Shown in pieces: positions 44,312-53,899 of a stretch of 64,000 bases of DNA (position 1 is the first letter of the stretch; each line of letters begins with the position of its first letter). Both the position numbers and the translations under genes were made by a program. This DNA is from Sphaerulina vaccinii (lineage: Eukaryota; Ascomycota; Dothideomycetes; Mycosphaerellales; Mycosphaerellaceae): positions 1,860,001 to 1,924,000 of the forward strand of contig JAKUDP010000010.1 of the NCBI GenBank assembly GCA_022570795.1, in the 5' to 3' direction. The notes under the pieces were generated by a model that was not told the DNA's origin, made no database searches, and saw nothing but the letters and a program-made list of their open reading frames with translations.

Positions 44312-45638
44312 CTAGACTCCATCTTGCTTGAAGTAGACGGGGTGTGTCAAGCCCTCGCCAGCTTGTCCTCTGGGAAAGAAACCAACTACATTCGCGCAAG
44401 CGTAAGCTTGCCAGCAGCCAGTCTCATGACTCTTCCATTTGGCAGTATACCGCATCTTTGTGATCTTCCTGCCAGCTTTGGTGTGCTTGACTGTACACAT
44501 TTGATCGTATATGTGGGCCAAGATAAGTTTATCTCTGCGAGTGGTCTCGTGGTGGATGGCTCCTTCAAGCACCCGTATGCCAGAATTGTATGCATCAGAA
44601 GTGGACTTGACATAGATACGGATAGCGATCTGGTAATGCTGCTGACGTCTTGTTTCTATATCAGTGACGAGCTGTATGCAGTTGAGTGGAAACAGGACTG
44701 GTGTGCACTCTCGCGGATACCAAGGCAGTGCGAGCGACAACTGCAGCCCCTTGTTGGTCATGGTGGAAGGAGTCCGTTGATGTATGTTACGAATCTCAAT
44801 CACTTCATTGCCAGCAAACGCGCTCGGCAAAGGTGCGAGCAAGCCTTGCCAGTCCGTGAATTCAGCTGAATCCATATGCCAAGCAAAGATACTTTCGTCC
44901 TCTGACTTGCGCAGAATCTCGACTTGTAGTCTCATGAATGCCTTCAAACCCTCTCCGTATAGAAGTGGCATGTTCACATCGAATAGGCCTAGCAGGCAAT
45001 ACGCGATAACCTCTACCCTGGTAGTCTGTCGTAGGGAAGCCCAGCGCATTCTTTCTGCTACGCTCGATTTGAAGACCATCGTAGGATCGTGCAGATATTG
45101 GACACCAACGCCAGAAATCTTCGACAGAACCTCGCAGAATGGACTGCCAGTACTCTTGATTCCTACAAGTTGGAAGGAAGCGTTATAAAAGGTTGCCACA
45201 GCCGAAGCCAAAAGTTCCTGTAATGTCCAGCCTCTCGTAAACCACGTACTATGCTGTAGTTGCGTCTCGAGAGCCTCGGTGTCTTTGTAGGTCGCGAAGA
45301 CATCTGGAAGGAAGACAAAGCATTGCCGAGCCCGCTGGTAGTATCTGAACATAGCATTGACTGATTCTGTCAGCTCAGCGCTACTAGCTTTATCGATGCA
45401 GCAAGTGTCGATCCATAGCCAGCCGATCCTGCGACAGCGAGCCATTCTGCAGCCCTCGAGGATCTTCGTCCAGCCATAGCCATGGCGGTCTTCGACTGCA
45501 GTTTCCAAGAATATCTGGCATGAGATTTCGTTACTACCCCATCTATGAGAGACTACTGCGTAATCCGGTATATGTTCACCCTCGAACTCGCAGAACGCAA
45601 TGAATGTACGCAATGAATGTAGTATGTATGAGTCGCAT
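44312..45638 (-). pseudogene. HET-domain (heterokaryon incompatibility) gene frameshifted after its start
   Basis: A long frame of about 433 codons carries a complete HET domain: IPDYAVVSHRWG, then GWLWIDTCCIDKASSAELTE, then WFTRGWTLQELLA and LLGLFDVNMPLLYGEG. That frame has no ATG before the first motif. A perfect start typical of HET genes (ATG-Arg-Leu-Ile-His-Thr) lies at 45638 but in another frame. The cause is visible: the 13-mer ACGCAATGAATGT occurs twice in tandem (45595-45607 and 45608-45620). One copy fewer would put start and domain in one frame. So the gene is either inactive in this strain or read from an internal ATG that lacks motif 1. Known of the family: HET proteins trigger cell death on fusion of unlike hyphae. 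An assembly error is possible. Confidence 0.8.
45595..45620. repeat. Perfect 13-bp tandem duplication in the HET gene
   Basis: ACGCAATGAATGT is present twice without a gap. Because 13 is not a multiple of three, one extra copy shifts the frame of the HET gene ten codons after its start. Confidence 0.9.
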
Positions 45639-46494
45639 TGCGGCGTGAAGCAGATGGCGTGACTACAACTCTTAGGCCGGGCAATGCAGTCTGCAATATG
45701 GGCAATGTAAGAGCTTAGGGAGACAGCCCCGAGAACTTCAGCTTCTCCAAGGCCAGTGGTTCAGCTAACGCCAAAGTCGCCAGTATGCGGGCAGTCCAGG
45801 TGCTCATTGGAGGGCCTGCGACTTGGCATGCAACACTCCGAGAGCTGTCCTTAAGATAGCTCGAGATGGTGGTCAGACGTGCTATAGGTCTGGAAGCACG
45901 TAAAAGTCGATGGTCTTTACCATAAGAAAGTCTCTGAGCGTGCTGTGCAATGGTTCCAAGCGATGAGTTGCGGCTGTGCGGAGGCTGTGTAACCCTGATG
46001 CAGCGTACGTGCCAAATCCTGCAGCAGCAGCTGCGCTACCGTCTCACCGGCTTCCTGCCACTTGCATTTGGTGTCGCTGTGTTTCTCAGTTTCTCAGGTT
46101 GGCAGTAGTTCTTCCTGCACCTGATTTTCTGCCAGTCCTCTCACCATCATGAAGCTCATCACACAATAATCAGGAAGTGGCGAGAGTGCCTTCGATAGCA
46201 AGGATCCTTCATTTGTTCAATGCTGCTTGCTCTCCTCATCCCAGCCCATAACTCCTATGCTATGAACGTTGACCGACCCTCAGCGGCCAGTACCATGAAA
46301 AGTACATATGTACAAGTACACATATCGCATGTCAGTATGCACACATCACCTCATCAGCGATCATCTTATGTCCATCTACGCCACTATGCTGCAGCCTGTT
46401 CATCTATGTTCTCCTTGAAGGTCGTCTCGATCTCATTCCTGTTCTTGATCATCGAAGTCCAGTCTCCCAACTGCACTGTTGGATACGTGGCATG
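45639..46494. other. Upstream region of the HET gene
   Basis: These 856 bp lie between the HET start and the glucokinase 3' end, both leftward. No gene or clear repeat was seen. Confidence 0.5.
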
Positions 46495-48174
46495 CTATGT
46501 CCTGTATCGAACGGTGCGGTTCAGGTTTTCGAGAAGTCTGCTGAAGAAGCCGGGTTCGCTCGCGGAGTCGACGGAGGCGGAAGATGGGTAGTTACCTGCA
46601 AGTCCATTAGCGCTAGAAAGCTGTGATATGATCTCACCAGAATTACCCTTGGCTGCTTTGTCGGCGACCAGCGCAATCAATGCAGCGCCAACACCAGACC
46701 CATCCTTTGCGATGCCGATGCGGATCTTCTTCTCACCCTGAGGTCCAATCTCGGGAATCTCACGAAGTGCTTCACGAATGTAATCTTCGAAACGTGGGTA
46801 GAACTCCACGAGCGAGCCATCTACGCCAATGTCGACGATATCGTCCTCATTGACTTCCAGAGTCGCGTTGTTCGTTGTAGCGATGTCAGTGGGGTTCTGT
46901 AGTCGACCAGTAGAGATGACGATAGCAGCAATGGCTACTGCACTGAGACGGGCTGCGCGCTTGCCGACCGCAGAGGCAATGAGTCGAACAGCTTCAGCAT
47001 CTTCTGCAGATGCAGCCGAGACTCCGTACTCCTGGTCCAGAGTCTGTCGTGTCACCTTGAGTCCGTTCGAGCTGTCACCAGTTGTGATGGACAAGAAGCT
47101 GGAATCGAGACCCCACTGCTTGAAGAGAGGCGAGTCTGTGGCTACATTCGTGGTGCTGTGGATGTCGTTCTGATTGCTGTGCTCGTCCGCGAAGAGAGGT
47201 ACATCGAAGTCATGAATCAGAGCCAGTAGTGCTCGTCGCAGAATCTCCCCCAAGAACATGCCGGATACGCGCTTCTCAAACATTTGTATCCCAGGGTTGA
47301 CGGACTCGAGGTCGAGATCTGCATCGTAAGGAGTCTGTGGTAGCACAGAAAGATCATTATCGAAGCTGCCCCACTCGGTGTTGATGATCATCTCTCCTGT
47401 GGAGTTGTCAATCTCGCCAGCATCTTTCGCACTCATCTTCTTCAGCTTAGTGACCTTGTCCAGCTTCTCCACATATGCTCCGTTTGTGCCAGTTCCAAAG
47501 ATGGCGCCAAGCAGTGTCCCTGTCTTGCCTGGTGATGTGTATGATCGTGCCATGAGTGTTCCGACTGTATCGTTCACTAACGCAGCGACCCGCACAGGCA
47601 GTCCCAAGGCGTCAATCTCCGCCTGCAGCAAAGCGCAAACATCCTTTCCGATGGTGTCCTGGATGTCAAAGCCCTTGGTCCACCTAATGAGCGTGCCTTT
47701 ATTGATGCCAAACTGCTGAACGGGGAAAGAGAAAGTGAAACCCAAACTGAAAACATCATGCTCAGACTTGCCCTTCTTCTCCTTGTGACTTGTGTAGTGA
47801 TCTTCATGATGCGTCTTCAGAAATAGCTCGATCTGCTTTGCCAGAAAGCCGAATAACTCGTGGCTGGTCTTTGCTGTCATCATTTCTGTGGGAATCTTGA
47901 CTTTGCTCTGCGTCAAGCTGAAGGTGCTGTTGCCGTGTAGCTGTATCGAACACACTCTGAAATTTGTGCCTCCCAAATCCACGGCCATGTACAATCCCTT
48001 CTCAGTACCATTGGGCACAGCGGTGACATAGGTCGGGATCTGGCTCATGGTGGCCCCAGACTTGCCCAGTCCCTCGTCCATCTGACGAATGAACTCCTGA
48101 ACGCCCTTGTTCACATCCTCTGAGCTGTACTCAAATTCTGCGGCTACCCGCTCTGCTGCTGCTGCCAACGCCAT
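46495..48174 (-). CDS. Glucokinase (hexokinase family), start uncertain
   Basis: From the ATG at 48174 (MALAAAAERV, good context) the enzyme has 559 residues. Hexokinase landmarks are all present: VDLGGTNFRV (phosphate 1), the signature LGFTFSFPVQQ with LIRWTKGFDI, catalytic aspartate in ALVNDTVGTL, GTGTNGAYVEK (glucose and ATP), NTEWGSFDN and a C-terminal GIAKDGSGVGAAL. The pattern fits fungal GlkA glucokinases, which phosphorylate glucose in the cytosol. About 40 residues beyond the usual end (after ALIALVADKAA) are present. Oddly, the same frame is open for another 159 codons upstream, to about 48651, and encodes a plausible membrane anchor; that stretch has no ATG. It may belong to the protein through an unseen first exon. 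Confidence 0.85.
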   Translation of the reverse strand: MALAAAAERVAAEFEYSSEDVNKGVQEFIRQMDEGLGKSGATMSQIPTYVTAVPNGTEKGLYMAVDLGGTNFRVCSIQLHGNSTFSLTQSKVKIPTEMMTAKTSHELFGFLAKQIELFLKTHHEDHYTSHKEKKGKSEHDVFSLGFTFSFPVQQFGINKGTLIRWTKGFDIQDTIGKDVCALLQAEIDALGLPVRVAALVNDTVGTLMARSYTSPGKTGTLLGAIFGTGTNGAYVEKLDKVTKLKKMSAKDAGEIDNSTGEMIINTEWGSFDNDLSVLPQTPYDADLDLESVNPGIQMFEKRVSGMFLGEILRRALLALIHDFDVPLFADEHSNQNDIHSTTNVATDSPLFKQWGLDSSFLSITTGDSSNGLKVTRQTLDQEYGVSAASAEDAEAVRLIASAVGKRAARLSAVAIAAIVISTGRLQNPTDIATTNNATLEVNEDDIVDIGVDGSLVEFYPRFEDYIREALREIPEIGPQGEKKIRIGIAKDGSGVGAALIALVADKAAKGNSGEIISQLSSANGLAGNYPSSASVDSASEPGFFSRLLENLNRTVRYRT

Positions 48175-48651
48175 GCTGGATGAGCTCTTGCCGTATAATG
48201 TTCCCGGAACGTGCGGAGGAGCTCGACAGTAGAGCTCTTGGACGAATGGATTCGGGGAAGGACAGCTCGGTGGTGGCTGAGGTGGATATCGAGTCCGGAA
48301 GAGGAAGAAGTCCTTGGGTAGAGTAAACTGAAGCAAGACGATCACTCCAATAGCGAGAAGGGTGAGGAGTGTCGCTGGTTCGAATGCTCGTGACCGGATG
48401 CGAGTGAGAAGTGGTCGCTTGCCTCGAAGCTCGACAAGGAAGGGAAGATCGTCCTTTGCAGTGGTGACAGGCGGTGGTGGCCCTGGCTTGGTCGAGAGAC
48501 TGCGGCGAAAGGCCTCTGTTGGACGGGACGGGCTGCTGTAAGAGCGATGGTGGACTGGCCGTTCAGAAGCCAGTGTGGGCGATTGGGGCAGAGAAAGAAC
48601 GAGGAGAAGAAGGAGGAGCAGCTGGTGGAGGAAGTGGTCAAGTCTTCGCAA
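48175..48651 (-). other. Possible coding extension of glucokinase with a transmembrane segment
   Basis: The frame stays open for 159 codons upstream of the canonical start. It looks coding: a Leu-rich run (LHQLLLLLLLVLSL), a basic Ser/Pro-rich stretch, then FEPATLLTLLAIGVIVLLQF, a good single membrane helix, then a Pro-rich linker ending just before MALAAAA. No ATG opens the frame; the upstream limit is a stop near 48675. A ctgcag that could serve as 3' splice site lies just before 48651. Confidence 0.45.
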
Positions 48652-49564
48652 GCGACCTGCAGCTTTCAGCTTTCAGCTTTGTGGAGCTTCCACACTGCTT
48701 CGAATGCTGAGGTTAACAACCGATCTTCTCCGCACCGTGGCTTGAAGTGCCTGCTCGATCGGCCCGACAATCGTAGTTCCCTCGTGGCCTTTTGTGCGAC
48801 TACACCTCCTCTCTTTCATGCCTTTTCTTCCTATACCATCTGCTCTTCCTATACCATCTGCTCTTCCTATACCATCTGCTCTTTCCATGCAAATTCTGCC
48901 ATTGAAGCAGCCGTGACGTCGCTTGGACTCGAGCCAATGCACTCGGGTGCTCCACTGGGGAGCCTCGCTAGTCTCGGTCGCTCTGCGGACATTGACATGT
49001 CCGCATACCCTCGAACGATCGGCATCCTGCGGCTCACTTTGACCTCATCTAGAAGAAACTTGCATACTGGCGCTAGAACTTCTTGCGATGCGCCGATCAC
49101 GACTTGACGCTCTGGATGGCATTGCCAAGGTGATATATTGTATCAGGCTGGCAATATCATCGGAGGCAGTAGCACTCTTATACCATAGAAAAGCTTCGAG
49201 GGCATACCGTAAGTTGTGCAATTGAAGCTGGTAAGAGTGGCTAGTTCACTCTTCCAGCGTTCACGTCTACTTGTATGTGGACCTTTGCTACAGAGCGCCA
49301 CAGCACTTGTGCCACACTCCATCGCCTATCCTTTGTCCACTATGGCTGCAGACCGTGCTACAGATGCTTATTCGGAAGATCAGCAAACTTTTCCGACATA
49401 GCTGACACCTGATGAGAACGCATGAACACAAGAACTCTCCACTGAAGCCGTAATGCTATCCAATCGACAGCTGCAACTGGAAGCCACAGCGCTTGTCATG
49501 CTGTACTGTCGCCGGCTCTATCTACCTCAATGTAAGTCCTTTGTTCATATTCTGTCGAAATTGC
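48652..49564. other. Glucokinase upstream region with an 18-bp tandem repeat
   Basis: These 913 bp reach to the 3' end of the DHA2 transporter. They contain three perfect copies of CTTCCTATACCATCTGCT (48827-48880). A minus-strand frame across the repeat is an artefact of its periodicity or, less likely, part of a first glucokinase exon. Confidence 0.5.
48827..48880. repeat. 18-bp tandem repeat, three perfect copies
   Basis: The unit CTTCCTATACCATCTGCT is repeated three times without change. Its length is a multiple of three. It sits about 200-250 bp upstream of the open glucokinase frame. Confidence 0.9.
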
Positions 49565-51265
49565 CTACTTTCGATCAAGGCTATTGTACAGCTTGTGCTG
49601 TTTGATAAAAGCGCTCACAATCGCAGTCAAAGCTGCGAAGCCCAGAACGACAACCCATACGCCTCTCAGTGCATCAACATATGCAGCTATTACTCCCGGA
49701 TACCAGCCCTTAGGCAAATGATCTAACTCATCTGTCGAGTCGCGTATCCTCCTTATCGTGTCCTCAGCACCGGGTTCGTCACCAAAGCGATCGTATAGTC
49801 CAGATTTGAGCAAGTTCTGGAAGACTGCGCCCGCGATTGTGATGCCGATGCTACTTCCGGTACTCCTGAAAGCGTAAGAAGCGCTTGTGATCACAGCTTG
49901 GTACTTGTGATCTACGGCCGAGATCAATGCAATAAGCGTGATAGTCAACATACTGCCATAGGCCATTCCTTCCATGAATAGGTACACGAAGGGTGGTTTT
50001 GTTGGCACGTTTTCATCGAAGTGGAAAAGTATGAGGCTTGTAGCAACCAGACTCAGGATCTGTATTAAGATATTCAGATACCAGTATTTTCCTGTGAGGC
50101 GCATTATGATTCCCGAACCCAAGGAGCCGATAGACGTCCCGATCGCTTGAGGAATGAATAGTGTGCCAGCTCGTGTGGGAGAGACATGTCGAACGACTTG
50201 AAAGAAGATAGGGCCATAGTAGATCAAGCTGAAGACGGACATCGTCATGAACCAGTTCGTGAGGCAAGCCGCTGCAACAGAACGGTGTGCGAGGAGTCGA
50301 ACGGGAATAATAGGTTCTGAGGCGACGCGATCTTCGATGTAGATGAACGCGAGCAAGATCACAAAGCTCAGTGGGATGCTCACATAGACCAGAGGATGAT
50401 TCCAAGGAACGATGTTACCTCCGCTGTTGAGTCCAAGTAACAAAAGAACCAGTGCCGTAACGAGTGTTCCAGCTCCAAGAAAGTCCACTCTTCGTATCCT
50501 CGATTTATCGGATTCACGAATTGGAATGTCGAGCATATAAGACCCAAAACAGCCGCCGACGACTGCGAAGGGGATTTGAATGTAGAAAGCCCAGCGCCAG
50601 CCTTTGGTATCGTTGATCCAGCCTCCGAAGACTCCTCCCAGTCCCATGCCTAAGCCAAACACGATGTTCCCGATACCTTGCCACACTCCTCTTCTTCGAA
50701 GTGGAATGAGATCTGAAGCAACGAAGACTGACACAGTATTCAGACAGCCTCCACCTGCACCTGCGATCACTCGACCTGCAATCATGACAGAGGCAGACTG
50801 TGCTAAGCCACATATCAATGTGCCTGCGGAGAAGAATGTGAAGGCGAAGATTAAGCCTGCTCGGCGGCCGTAGATGTCTGTCAATTTCCCAGACAAAGGT
50901 TGGAACGCTGCGTTTGCTATGAGATATCCTGTGGCGATCCAAGAAAAGGACGTTCCAGAATTGAAGCTGGAAGATATCGGTCCAGATAATGTGGCTACTA
51001 TCGTGGTGTCCAATGCAGCGAAAAAGGTTACAACCCAGAGAGATGACATCGTGGCTAGTAGTTTCCGCGTGGAAGGCTCAGCGGCCAGAGGTACATGACC
51101 AGTCTCATATTCGCGACGTTCTTGTTCTGCTTGAGCTTCTAGTTCGGAGAGGTTTTCGGCGGGTAAGCTGACCGTGTTTTGGCCATCTTGATTCGGATGG
51201 AGGAGGGAGGTGGTTTCGTCTATAGGCTCGGGAGGCAGAGATTGGAGCGATTGTCGTTTTGGCAT
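49565..51265 (-). CDS. MFS transporter, DHA2 family (VBA/AZR1-like)
   Basis: This is a 566-residue intronless transporter starting at the ATG at 51265. After a 70-residue acidic cytosolic start come 14 hydrophobic helices. Helix 1 (WVVTFFAALDTTIVATLSGP) carries the DHA2-type Asp-Thr-Thr. Loop 2-3 has motif A (GKLTDIYGRRAGL). The antiporter motif region reads AGAGGGCLNTVSVFVASDLI, followed by WRWAFYIQIPFAV. Among fungi this pattern fits vacuolar basic-amino-acid transporters (Vba) and related multidrug exporters; substrate cannot be told. No biosynthetic genes lie nearby, so a housekeeping or general export role is likely. Confidence 0.87.
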   Translation of the reverse strand: MPKRQSLQSLPPEPIDETTSLLHPNQDGQNTVSLPAENLSELEAQAEQERREYETGHVPLAAEPSTRKLLATMSSLWVVTFFAALDTTIVATLSGPISSSFNSGTSFSWIATGYLIANAAFQPLSGKLTDIYGRRAGLIFAFTFFSAGTLICGLAQSASVMIAGRVIAGAGGGCLNTVSVFVASDLIPLRRRGVWQGIGNIVFGLGMGLGGVFGGWINDTKGWRWAFYIQIPFAVVGGCFGSYMLDIPIRESDKSRIRRVDFLGAGTLVTALVLLLLGLNSGGNIVPWNHPLVYVSIPLSFVILLAFIYIEDRVASEPIIPVRLLAHRSVAAACLTNWFMTMSVFSLIYYGPIFFQVVRHVSPTRAGTLFIPQAIGTSIGSLGSGIIMRLTGKYWYLNILIQILSLVATSLILFHFDENVPTKPPFVYLFMEGMAYGSMLTITLIALISAVDHKYQAVITSASYAFRSTGSSIGITIAGAVFQNLLKSGLYDRFGDEPGAEDTIRRIRDSTDELDHLPKGWYPGVIAAYVDALRGVWVVVLGFAALTAIVSAFIKQHKLYNSLDRK

Positions 51266-51655
51266 GTCGTTTGCTTGTGCCTCTGCTCGTTGTGTTTGTC
51301 AGAAAGAGGAAAAGTGAGGTGGAGAATTGTGCACATTGAGATGGAATCAAGTAGTGGAGACCAAATCGCGGCCGAAAGTCAGCAGTCGCAGCTTCCCTTG
51401 TTCGTCTTACATTTCACTTTCGTCAAGCATTGGTAAGCTGTGACTTTGCCTCAATCGAGCATTGTGTGAAGATTCAAGAGGGTATTGGATCATGTAGCTG
51501 TGGGTGGCAAAACGTGCAATGCAGATCGTCGCCATAGTCAGAAGTTGTGCATTGTTCGAACATTTGATAACAGCGTCAGACCAGTCATATATACATTTTG
51601 ACATTCTAGTCTGGACTGGAGCTGGAGTATAGCCTGATATCGTGAGCACATAGCT
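51266..51655. other. Upstream region of the DHA2 transporter gene
   Basis: These 390 bp hold the presumed promoter of the transporter and the 3' UTR of the PAP2 phosphatase. No gene was recognised. Confidence 0.45.
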
Positions 51656-52634
51656 CTAGTCATCTCCGACCATATATCGCCCTCGTTCTGTTTCCCTTGC
51701 CAACCCTTCCTCCTCATCTCTCACACGCTGAAATCCATTGCCATTCTTGCCATTGCCATTGCCAGCTATCTGCGCATATGGATCTTCACAGCCAGTGGCT
51801 AGTAGACTAGGATAGTACCTCCTCCAGTTGAAATAAGTCAACATCAGGCCCAGAATGCTCCCACTGACCACATCAAACACATCGTGTCTGTAATCTTCCA
51901 ATCTGCTGATAGCAATCAAAGCAGCAGCCAGCAACGGTGCTAAGCACGTCAACACCACCATCAGACTCGCTCGCGGCCTCAGCACATGCAATTGACTCGC
52001 CAACAGCAGCGCGATCCAACCCAGACCAGCGAATGCAAAACTGCTGTGGCCACTGGGATAGCTCCTCCAACCATCATGTAGTGTATGATGTTTTGTTTCT
52101 GTGCAAACTTCCACAGAGACCATCTTGTTCGTTGGTGTGCCTTTCGCTGGCTTGCAGCGCGCGATCAGATCGGGTCGTGGGCGGCCAATGGCATCTTTGA
52201 GTAAGTCCGTGATGCAAGTCGTGAGTAAAATCGAGATGACGAGTCCGAGGATCGTGACGTGGGTCTTGTGACTCGAAGGGCGTGCTATGAGTGCCCAGAC
52301 GATCAGAAGGACAAGAGGAACGAGGAGGGCGTAGACTAAGAGCCAGACTGGGAGAGATATCAGCTTTCCTAGTCGATGGAGTTGGAAATAAAGAGAACTG
52401 ACCAATATCGACGCGTTCCACCTCAGCGTGAGGATGCTGGAGTCGCGGATCATCGAGGCGGAACTGGGAGTGGAATGGTTCGCTGAACACCTTGATCAAC
52501 GTGAAGGCGGCGATGAGCAGCACCACTCCTATGTAGTCTCCTGCATAGCTTCGTTGATAGAAGCGTTGTATGGACTCCCACAGGCCACCATCAGGAGGAG
52601 CGGCGTTCGCTTTGCTGGACGTGCTGCCGGGCAT
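51656..52634 (-). CDS. PAP2-family lipid phosphatase (DPP1/LPP1-like)
   Basis: Exons 52634..52403 and 52347..51656 join across a 55-bp intron (gtcagt, agctgat branch, cccag) to give 307 residues. Two other acceptors in the intron were discarded: one gives a 34-nt intron, the other breaks the frame. The three phosphatase motifs are intact: KDAIGRPRPD, PSGHSSFAF and SRLEDYRHDVFDVVSG. Six membrane helices are visible, starting with DYIGVVLLIAAFTLIKVF. Known of the family: removal of phosphate from diacylglycerol pyrophosphate, phosphatidate and lysophosphatidate at vacuolar or other membranes. The tail holds a Gly-Asn repeat (NGNGKNGNG). I start at MPGSTSS (AACATG); an in-frame ATG at 52697 also exists. 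The MED7 start lies 173 bp away, divergent. Confidence 0.87.
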
Positions 52635-52806
52635 GTTCTGATCACATTGGAGGGAGAGGAGATGTAAGGTAGATGTGTATGACAAGGACCCATCCATGTT
52701 CACAGCTGCAGGAAAGCTTGTTTGAGATCGCGTCTTCTACTCTGTCTCTTTCACATGCCAACCACTACATCATCACCAACAACAACATGATACGATTGAA
52801 GTGACA

Positions 52807-52816
52807 ATGGCAGAGG

Positions 52817-52858
<42 letters not shown>

Positions 52859-53544
52859 TCATCTCGCCCTTCCCAGCACCGCCGCCCTTCTATGAACACT
52901 TCACCAAGCAGAACCGCGATCGTCTCCGCCAACTGCACAAAGAAGACAGCAGCGAAGACGATGTTCCACCTGAGCTCCGCTACCTCATCCCACCACAGCC
53001 GCCGTCAACATCCAAATTCGCCGTCTTCGGCCAGGAAATCGACCTCGAGGCACCGGCGCCCACTCTCGAAGAAAGTGGCATTGAGCAACTCTACCCGGAC
53101 CATCCTTCTGTAACGACGAACCCGCAACCTCACCTGCTCGCTCTGGCGCGCTCCCTTCTCACCACGTTCCTCAGTCTGACTGGCATCCTCTCTGCGAACC
53201 CAGAGCTATACGAAGAGCGAGTGATGGACATACAGGCCATCGTGTTCAACATGCACTCTCTGATCAATCAGTATCGCCCACATCAGGCGAGGGAGAGTCT
53301 GATCATGTTGATGGAAGAACGCGTCGAGAAGATGAGAGCAGAGGTCAGAGGCATTGAGGAGGGGAGGGAGAGGGTCGCTAAGCTGCTGGAAGGGATGAAG
53401 GCGATGGAGGGTGCAGATGGTGACATAGTTGCTGTGAATGGGCATGGGTCGAAGACAACGAACGGAGTGGACGCAGTGGCTGATCAGAAGAGGAAGGCGA
53501 GGCAAAAGCATCAATGGCAGATGCTGGACGTGGAGATGGGCTGA
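52807..53544 (+). CDS. MED7: Mediator complex subunit MED7
   Basis: This is a 245-residue intronless protein starting at the ATG at 52807. The MED7 pattern is clear: ISPFPAPPPFYEHFTKQN near the N-terminus, LRYLIPPQPP at about 60, then the helical segment that binds MED21: LLALARSLLTTFLSLTGILS, and FNMHSLINQYRPHQARESL. Known role: MED7-MED21 forms the hinge of the Mediator middle module in RNA polymerase II transcription. Codons 5-17 are 13 uninterrupted CAG triplets coding glutamine. The C-terminal 60 residues are loosely conserved and end WQMLDVEMG, a phrase that recurs in the decayed copy just downstream. Confidence 0.9.
52819..52857 (+). repeat. (CAG)13 microsatellite in MED7
   Basis: Thirteen uninterrupted CAG codons give a polyglutamine tract right after Met-Ala-Glu-Glu. 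Pure triplet runs of this length tend to vary between strains. Confidence 0.95.
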
Positions 53545-53609
53545 AATGACCTCCACATTGAATCCTCACACAGTTGGCTGAGCGCACCTACGGAATATTC
53601 CAGCTTGGA

Positions 53610-53899
53610 CTAGAGCGGCGAGGGAGTGCGAGAGAGGCAACCCATGTGCGTAGATTGGCAGATCGGAATCTTGAAGATGCCAAAGAAGCAGAGGTGAAAC
53701 TCATCGAGGAGGCCGGCAGAAAGAGGTGGCTTGTCGCAGAGAACAGGAATGGCAACAGCACCAATGGTACGTTTCGATGTAGCACTACCACTGTGTATGG
53801 CAGGAGAGCGCCACAGGCCTAAGGTCAGCGACTGTGGGCGAGGATCATCTTCCAAGAAATCGATCTGGAAGATGCTGGAACTTGAGATGGGCTGAAATG
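53610..53899 (+). pseudogene. Decayed tandem duplicate of the MED7 3' end
   Basis: The 16-mer GAGATGGGCTGAAATG, spanning the MED7 stop codon (53533-53548), recurs at 53884-53899 with AGATGCTGGA just before it in both places. The second copy reads IWKMLELEMG before its stop, against QWQMLDVEMG in MED7. Upstream, SAREATHVRRLADR with AEVKLIEEAGRKR resembles MED7's QARESLIMLMEER with AEVRGIEEGRERV, and NGNSTNG resembles its NGHGSKTTNG. The two parts of the copy are in different frames and lack a start, so it cannot make MED7. Divergence is high, so the event is old. Confidence 0.6.

Noticed and set aside
48673..48942. A minus-strand frame with a repeated R-A-D-G-I-G unit
   Set aside because: It is explained by the 18-bp tandem repeat, whose length is a multiple of three; no splice joining it convincingly to the glucokinase frame was found.
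52074..52402. Read-through of the PAP2 gene's first exon into a 209-codon frame
   Set aside because: The phosphatase motifs lie in another frame after a clear 55-bp intron; the read-through part is a shadow.
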